From Hygrocybe punicea (Eukaryota; Basidiomycota; Agaricomycetes; Agaricales; Hygrophoraceae): a stretch of DNA of 64,000 nt. Both the position numbers and the translations under genes were made by a program. Shown piece by piece: positions 58,071 through 64,000 of the stretch; positions within the stretch are counted from its first letter, which is position 1; every line of letters starts with the position of its first letter. The notes under the pieces are model-generated. The model ran no database searches, had not been told where the DNA came from, and was given only the letters and a program-made list of their open reading frames with translations. Location of the stretch: contig OY744462.1 of NCBI GenBank assembly GCA_963556145.1, positions 1,798,001 to 1,862,000 of the forward strand. The letters are read 5' to 3'.

Positions 58071-59994
58071 TTAAGGCCCGGGATCAAGTTTGGATGTCAA
58101 TGGCTTGGGAGATGAAGGCCTCGTTTGGCTTGGAGTAATGGAGAGTAGGATTTCGGGTGGAACGATGTTGCTCCAATCCACATCCATTGATGAAGCGCTG
58201 GGCTCTGCAGGGGTCGATGACTGGTGGCGTGACGATGCACGCGTATTGGGACGGAATCCTAGGACATGGAGAAGATCAGAATTGGAATATATACAGCCTA
58301 TGATGTAATGTTGAAATACATACCCGGAGTCGGAGACTTCTTCGGTGGCTTCACCAGGTTGAGCTTCTCTACGATAATGCCCGCTTGCTCCGAAGCAACA
58401 TCCAATTTCCTCCTCTTTGCCATCTCGCCATCCTCGTGACCATCGCTGGGAGACATCTTTTCAGGTTCGGGAGATCCGTCATTGTTGTCCATGGTTATAT
58501 CATTATCAACATCCAACAACCCCGCCCACTCTGGTCCTAAAATGTCCAACTTCGCGGATTCCGGTGCCACAACATCCGGCTCGGGGGCGATGGGTGGCTT
58601 AATCTCCATTGTCAATTTCTCCGATGCCGATTGCCGGGTTGTGCGCGACGACCCAATTTCAACAGCGACTGCGAGATGTCAGTGCATTAATCATAACAAG
58701 GTGAGCAACGTATGCATTTGGGCCTTAGACCGCTTCTTCTTTACCGGGGCTACGTCCTCCTCCATCTTTATGTCGTCTATACATGAATAAATGTGTTGGA
58801 TCATCATTTTGATATTCGGAATTCAATCACTCACCCTCATCGTTGTCCTCGGCTTTGGACTTGATTGTGCGCTCTGTCATGATGAAGGGTTTGCATGTAT
58901 GACAATCACAGACAATGAAAGTACTTACTGGACTTGGGCTTGGGCTTGGGCTTCTTTTTGTCCTTCTCGGACGAATTGTCTGCGCCACCTGAATATTCAA
59001 TAGATCTATACACCACTATGGTTGAAAATTTGTACAAACCAGCAGAAGATGCCTTCTGTTTTTTGACCGATTTTGACTTGGCTTTGCCCTTGCCCTTGCC
59101 CTGGGCAACTGGCTCCTCTGCAAATGTATTATATCATTAGCACAATCACACATGTAATTCTAGATCACACCTTCATCATCATCCGCCACATCAGAATCGA
59201 CGAGGACACTATGTCCTTTACACCAAGCAATAACATGACTGATGATCTCGAGCTTTGTGGCGTCCGGAAGCCCACCGAATGACCAATTTGCCAAGGTTCC
59301 GCTGTGCCATGCTGGCACGGATTCGTCATATTTTGCCCAATCTATGATGCCAGACGTGAGAATTCATTTGGCCATAAATACATATATACTTACCTAGATC
59401 CTCGGGCTTGATCTCGGTGTTCACAGTGCCATGTTGAATCAAAGCCGATGGAGAATGTTTCCCGACATAAAATTCTTTCAGGAGCCAATCATCGAAGATC
59501 TTGCTTCGCCAGTCACGGGTAACCTCGTTTGCCCGTTTCGCCACCAAGACTTCTGCCCAAATTTCGTCCATGACGGTGTCGGTATACTTGAGGTAATCCC
59601 GAAGTGAATCGGTCCCTTCCTTATCATTTTTGACGTAGTCCGGCGAGTAGTTGGGTGCCTTGTTGTATGCGATGGCTGCTGTCGCGTAGATGTACATATC
59701 CATTTGATAAATCAAGCGACGGAGCGGTTCCTCGTATCGTTCGGGGATTTCGCGCCATAACTTACCTTGGGCGGTGGCATCGTGGGGGTGTGTCTTCAGT
59801 ACATAGAGATTACGAGAAAATACGGGAATGGTGCCGGATTCCTTGTTGGGTGCCGGAATCTTGGGCGGGACCATGTACTGGATTTGGAAGATGCGATGTA
59901 GCTCCTGCAGCTTTTTGGGCGGCGCATCAGGCCAGTACTTGAAGGCGGCGGGATTGACAGCGGGAGTCGAGGTTTTGACGATTGGCAAGGACAT
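58071..59994 (-). CDS. Unrecognised Lys-rich, probably nuclear protein (7 exons plus a possible cassette exon)
   Basis: Model: 59994-59394, 59341-59171, 59117-59040, 58988-58929, 58873-58835, 58668-58324, 58258-58071, giving 493 residues with all frames joining. A further possible exon, 58776-58731 (46 nt, encoding DDIKMEEDVAPVKKKR), has good splice sites but shifts the frame to an early stop if included. The first ~250 residues are a mixed alpha/beta domain (AFKYWPDAPPKKLQELHRIF, FSRNLYVLKTHPHDATAQG, PEDLGDWAKYDES, GGLPDATKLEIISHVIAWCK). Then come basic Lys-Pro runs (KGKGKAKSKSVKKQKASS, KKKPKPKPKS), an acidic stretch and a Ser/Pro-rich tail with DVDWSNIVPPEIL. Basic clusters suggest nuclear entry. 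No family is recognised. An in-frame upstream ATG exists at 60072. Confidence 0.65.
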
Positions 59995-60379
59995 GGTAGA
60001 TGAAATAAAAGTTTTTTGGTCGACATGTGAGGCGATTTGAGAGCAAAAGAAAAGGGCGGATTTATTACTCAACGCTCCAGACTATGAATACGGATGTCAC
60101 GACCACGTGACCAGATCAATCGCCACATGTTCGACCTCATGTTCGGCTTCTTTGCATGCATAAACAACAGATCTATTTATTTATGTTTTTGATGTGGCTC
60201 GAGCTTAGAAGTTGTCCAAAGCTAGTAATTGCACGCAGAAAACCGACATGTGCAGTGTATGGAATATTTTCCAGTTGGTAAGGCGATAAATCGAGTTAAT
60301 TCGTTCGATGAATATTCACGGACTGGTCCGTTGACGGAAAAGCACAACAAGTCTGACTTGTTGGATGGATGTAGAAGGA
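59995..60379. other. Promoter side of the Lys-rich gene
   Basis: Upstream sequence of the minus-strand gene; it also leads into the repeat array. No feature was recognised. Confidence 0.45.
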
Positions 60380-61392
60380 CTAGATATACTACAACAAACA
60401 TGTTGTTTGGTGTGTTCGGTCACCGGACATGTTTGGTGGATGTCAATGTACGACTAGATATACTACACCGAACACATCGAACATGTTCGGTGTGTTCGGT
60501 GGAGATGTTCGGTGGATGTCAACCAACGGTTGTGACTGGATATATCACACCGAACACATCGAACATGTTCGGTGTGTTCGGTGGACATGTTCGGTCAACG
60601 TTGCTGAACCAATATTACTAGATATACTACACCGAACACATCAAACATGTTCGGTGTGTTTGGTGGAGATGTTCGGTGGATGTCAACCAACGGTTGTGAC
60701 CGGATATACCGAACACATCGAACATGTTCGGTGTGTTCGGTGGAGATGTTCGGTGGATGTCAACCAACGGTTGTGACTAGATATACCACACCGAACACAT
60801 CGAACATGTTCGGTGTGTTCGGTGGAGATGTTCGGTGGATGTCAACCAATGGTTGTGACTAGATATATCACACCGAACACATCGAACATGTTCGGTGTGT
60901 TCGGTGGAGATGTTCGGTCAACGTTGGTGAACCAATATTACTAGATATACTACACCGAACACATCGAACATGTTCGGTGTGTTCGGTGGAGATGTTCAGT
61001 GGATGTCAACCAACGGTTGTGACCGGATATACCACACCGAACACATCGAACATGTTCGGTGTAGTATATCTAGTAATATTGGTTCACCAACGTTGACCGA
61101 ACATCTCCACCGAACACACCGAACATGTTCGATGTGTTCGGTGTGGTATATCTAGTCACAACCGTTGGTTGACATCCACCGAACATCTCCACCGAACACA
61201 CTGAACATGTTCGATGTGTTCGGTGTAGTATATCTAGTAATATTGGTTCACCAACGTTGACCGAACATCTCCACCGAACACACCGAACATGTTCGATGTG
61301 TTCGGTGTAGTATATCTCCTCATAATGGTTGGTTGACATCCACCGAACATCTCCACCGAACACACCGAACACGTCCGATCTGTTCGGTGGAT
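60380..61392. repeat. Array of 82-bp palindromic units that inverts at about 61052
   Basis: Units start at 60380, 60454, 60536, 60618, 60700, 60777, 60859, 60941 and 61023; spacing is 82 bp except for 74 and 77. Each begins CTAGATATACTACACCGAAC or a close variant and contains a ~36-bp near-palindrome centred on CGAACATGTTCG. Two end types occur: TCAACCAACGGTTGTGA and TCAACGTTGGTGAACCAATA. At 61047-61058 the array flips and about four units follow in reverse complement (unit ends near 61147, 61229 and 61311), again with 82-bp spacing. Frames through it encode the same short word over and over and are not genes. The last units on each side are more diverged. Confidence 0.9.
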
Positions 61393-61642
61393 ATTGCTCT
61401 TTCAAGACATTTAAATGATTCCATTGCTGATCAACGTGTTTGGCACGTGTTTGTTGTTTTATCATTGCCACTCTTGTCAGGTGACATAATTCCGACATCT
61501 TATAATTAGAAGGTTTGTGGAATCGTCACCACCCGCTATCAACCACCCTGAAAGTAATCAATCATTAAGGTATTGATGTATTAATGATATCTGTGTCTGT
61601 TCCTCATCCCACCCATCCGAAATCCTGCCTAGGTCCACAAAC

Positions 61643-63465
61643 ATGCCATATAAGAAGGAACTTGGTTATGAACTTTGCATGCACATCTGCCCTGGTCGAA
61701 AATGCGACTCTCCAAAAACGAAATGTCTTTTGTGGAAGAAGGAAGGCAACTCCTGCCAAAGACATGTCGGATCCACACACCAACATCCCAAATGCGTTTC
61801 GTCTGGAATTTGTCCGCAGTCGGTATGTCTTGGTCGCAACATGCGTGAAAATTCGCAGGGTGTCCGCAATGTGACGGCCGCGGAACTCGATCTCCTTCCA
61901 CGCAAAAGGCTATCATCTGACTCTGAGATGGAAACATCATCTGACTGTGAAACGGAACCGCCAACCACCGTAAGCAACAATGAACGCCGTATAACCACAT
62001 TAAGCAACAATGACGGCTGTGTTTTCAAAATCCTTTTTATCCTTGACCCAACAACTCGTATCGCGAGCAAAGCCGCAGCCATTAACGATCTTGCATTCGT
62101 CACCACGACCATATCCGACATCGAACTCGATACCATTGCCCATCTTGATGGTTACGTCCATATCATCAAGTCATACAAGAGTCGCTATTCAGCATGTATT
62201 CAAGAATGGGTAATGTCTATTGTTTAATTTGTGGATTGTTGATACTGAAACGTATTTCACAACAAACAGGTTTATATCGGAATGCGACTACATCATGAGG
62301 ATGGAGCCCGGCGCTTCAATGTCAAATACATATTTTGGCCCGAGTTCCTTCATGCAATACTTCGCCATCAAGACAAAGGCGATACGTGGCAAAAGTTCGC
62401 ATCGGCAGATTGTGTATTTGGTGGTGTGGATATGGGAATGTCATACATGTAAGATTGACATCGCTTTAATTAATTCTGCTCCGTTTTCGCTGCATTATAC
62501 TGATGTCTTGACAGCGGTAACCAATACGGATTGACACTGGAAAATGTGTCGATTTTCATGACTGGCATGGACGAACTCTGTCGAACGGCACACATCTGGC
62601 CGCCTCCGAAGCAGATGAACACGGTCCATTCAAAATGGATACAAAATCAAAACTTGCTTCATGTCGCTTTGAATGTAACGCATACGATACGCCCTCAAGC
62701 AAAATTATTAAACGATGGCGACCAATTCCCACCGAATATTGTCTTGAAACGGACACACAGTGACACCGGTCATCACGTCCTATTACCTGGCGACGCCAAG
62801 CGAAATTGGGAATACATGCGCAATAACTGTGAGGTTCCAGGTTCACGTTGGTTTGGGCAAACGTACATCGAACCACTGAGTAAGATGGGCGAATGGCGTG
62901 TGTTTCTAGTTGGTGGAAAGGTCGTGTATACAGTGCACACCCTGTACAACAAGGAAAGCAAGTCCTGGAAGTGGGATATCGTCTCAAGTTTCTATACCTT
63001 GGATGAGTTAAGGTGAGTGCCCTTCATTTTCACTTGTCATATCATATGCATGATTGTCTTAACTTTGTCAGAATATTTCAAACGCAGGGGACTCTATTGA
63101 AGACGGTGGCGTGCAATCCGGACAGGGGCGCCATTTCTATTCGAGAGCAAGGCAGAAACGAGTTCTTCGACTTTGTCCAAAAGACCTACGAAGGGCTTTA
63201 TGCGATAGAGTCCAATATGGTTGGTGGAAAACCATCGATGAGTGTTTTTTGCCGTATGGACATATCGCTCATTGTGGATTCCAAAACGGATACTGTGTCC
63301 TATTTCGTGAACGAGGTGGAACGTTATCACACATGCAGCCTCTGGTCGAACATGAAGTCAGGTCCGAAATCCGTTCAAGCACCCATTGGCTCATTAGCAG
63401 ACACTTTTGCAGGGGTTTTCTATAAATGGTTGATTGACATCAAAGGTCCATACTCATATTTGTAA
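61643..63465 (+). CDS. ATP-grasp-like protein of unknown substrate (4 exons)
   Basis: Model: 61643-62209, 62270-62448, 62515-63012, 63072-63465, giving 545 residues; introns are 60, 66 and 59 nt. The N-terminus is Cys/His-rich (CMHICPGRKCDSPKTKCLLW, CQRHVGSTHQHPKC), possibly zinc-binding. The second half carries ATP-grasp features: FPPNIVLKRTHSDTGHHVLL, then RWFGQTYIEPLSKMGEWRVF and LVGGKVVYTVHT, then MDISLIVDSKTDTVSYFVNE, where an acidic residue and Asn-Glu would bind Mg-ATP. Such enzymes ligate a carboxylate to an amine or thiol; the substrate cannot be inferred. A frame-neutral 39-nt GT-AG segment (from GTATGTCTTGG near 61824) might be a very short intron. The palindromic array lies 250 bp upstream. 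Confidence 0.7.
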
Positions 63466-63552
63466 TATTATCTGTACAGTCAATGGATCGGTTCGCGTTT
63501 ATTTCACAAAACAGACATAAGATACAAATATAAATGATGCTAAGTGGAGCAA

Positions 63553-64000
63553 TCATTTCGGCACTCCCAAGACCATGACCCATTGCACATTGAGTGAAAT
63601 GCTCTTCATCATGTCATCTACACGCTTGAATGTATTGATGGTGTGTCCAACAACGACACAGGATCCTGCAGGGATATTGTGCGGGAAGATGGGTAGTTGC
63701 TGGAGCGATATGAGAGTGGACGTGAAGTCCGCTTTGACTTTGCGTGCATCATAGATGGGCACTGACAACACATACTTAAGATATCAATTTATATTAGACG
63801 ACCGGATGCTTACCAATATCGTAAAATGATAGAGCGGCCTTATGATAAGATGGAGTGGGTCGACGAGTGAATGGACTAAGTTGTACATTTTTGGATGTCG
63901 ATGCCTCTATGAAAATCGATTAGGAATTACAACTAAAAATGATTAATGCACAAACTGGGAGATGTATCCATTCCACTTGCTGTGGTCGTTGAGAAGGACA
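63553..64000 (-). CDS. 3' part of an unrecognised gene running off the window
   Basis: Three exons on the minus strand are visible: 64000-63956 (incomplete), 63906-63814 and 63761-63553; junctions keep one frame. The protein reads FSTTTASGMDTSP, then QLSPFTRRPTPSYHKAALSF, YDIVPIYDARKVKADFTSTL and ends WVMVLGVPK. The last part (PIFPHNIPAGSCVVVGHTIN) is beta-rich. No family is recognised and the start lies beyond the window. It converges on the ATP-grasp-like gene with 87 bp between stops. Confidence 0.6.

Noticed and set aside
60380..61392. CRISPR-like array
   Set aside because: The repeats are contiguous 82-bp units without unique spacers, in a eukaryotic context.
60429..61498. Open frames on both strands with recurring short peptide words
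   Set aside because: They arise because the 82-bp units drift in and out of frame; the same words occur on both strands and there is no start context or splice structure.
61824..61862. 39-nt intron in the ATP-grasp-like gene
   Set aside because: Shorter than any other intron here and frame-neutral; left unspliced in the model but noted.

Overview
The window looks like nuclear DNA of a filamentous basidiomycete, most likely an agaricomycete. Nearly every gene is cut by several 45-80 nt introns, mostly GT-AG with a few GC-AG. The recognisable families are fungal: an F-box protein, a BTB protein, membrane-anchored beta-sandwich proteins, a lipoxygenase, a carboxypeptidase Y homologue and Mcp1. 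I joined exons by hand from splice sites and reading frame, so most models below are longer than any single open frame. No tRNA, rRNA or CRISPR array was seen.

Layout. (1) 1-2.66 kb: no confident gene. (2) 2.66-32.65 kb is the gene-rich part: glyoxalase-like protein (-), BRI3-like small membrane protein (+), membrane-anchored glycoprotein (+), Ser/Thr kinase (-), multi-pass membrane protein (-), beta-sandwich membrane protein (-), Mcp1 (+), HDHD2-type HAD hydrolase (-), BTB protein (-), a paralogue of the beta-sandwich protein (-), lipoxygenase (-) divergent from a small unknown gene (+), a small 109-residue gene (-), a seven-exon F-box gene (-) and a carboxypeptidase Y-type serine carboxypeptidase (+). 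(3) 32.65-49.1 kb is a transposon graveyard. It holds non-autonomous hAT-like elements with 8-bp target duplications, some nested in others, an LTR-like insertion, a foldback element, a decayed Tc1/mariner transposase, a decayed repeated gene and much low-complexity sequence. (4) 49.1-57+ kb is a Helitron with one uninterrupted 2581-codon Rep-helicase that ends in a cysteine-peptidase-like domain. (5) 58-64 kb is host-like again: an unrecognised Lys-rich nuclear-type protein (-), an 82-bp palindromic repeat array that flips orientation, an ATP-grasp-like protein (+) and the 3' end of another gene (-).

The host genes do not form an obvious pathway cluster; they look like ordinary independent fungal genes. 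The most unusual items are the inverted array of palindromic 82-bp units at 60.4-61.4 kb, the peptidase-like tail on an intact Helitron Rep-helicase, the insertion-in-insertion structure at 42.6-46.3 kb, GC-AG introns kept at the same position in two paralogues, and a probable 5-nt microexon.
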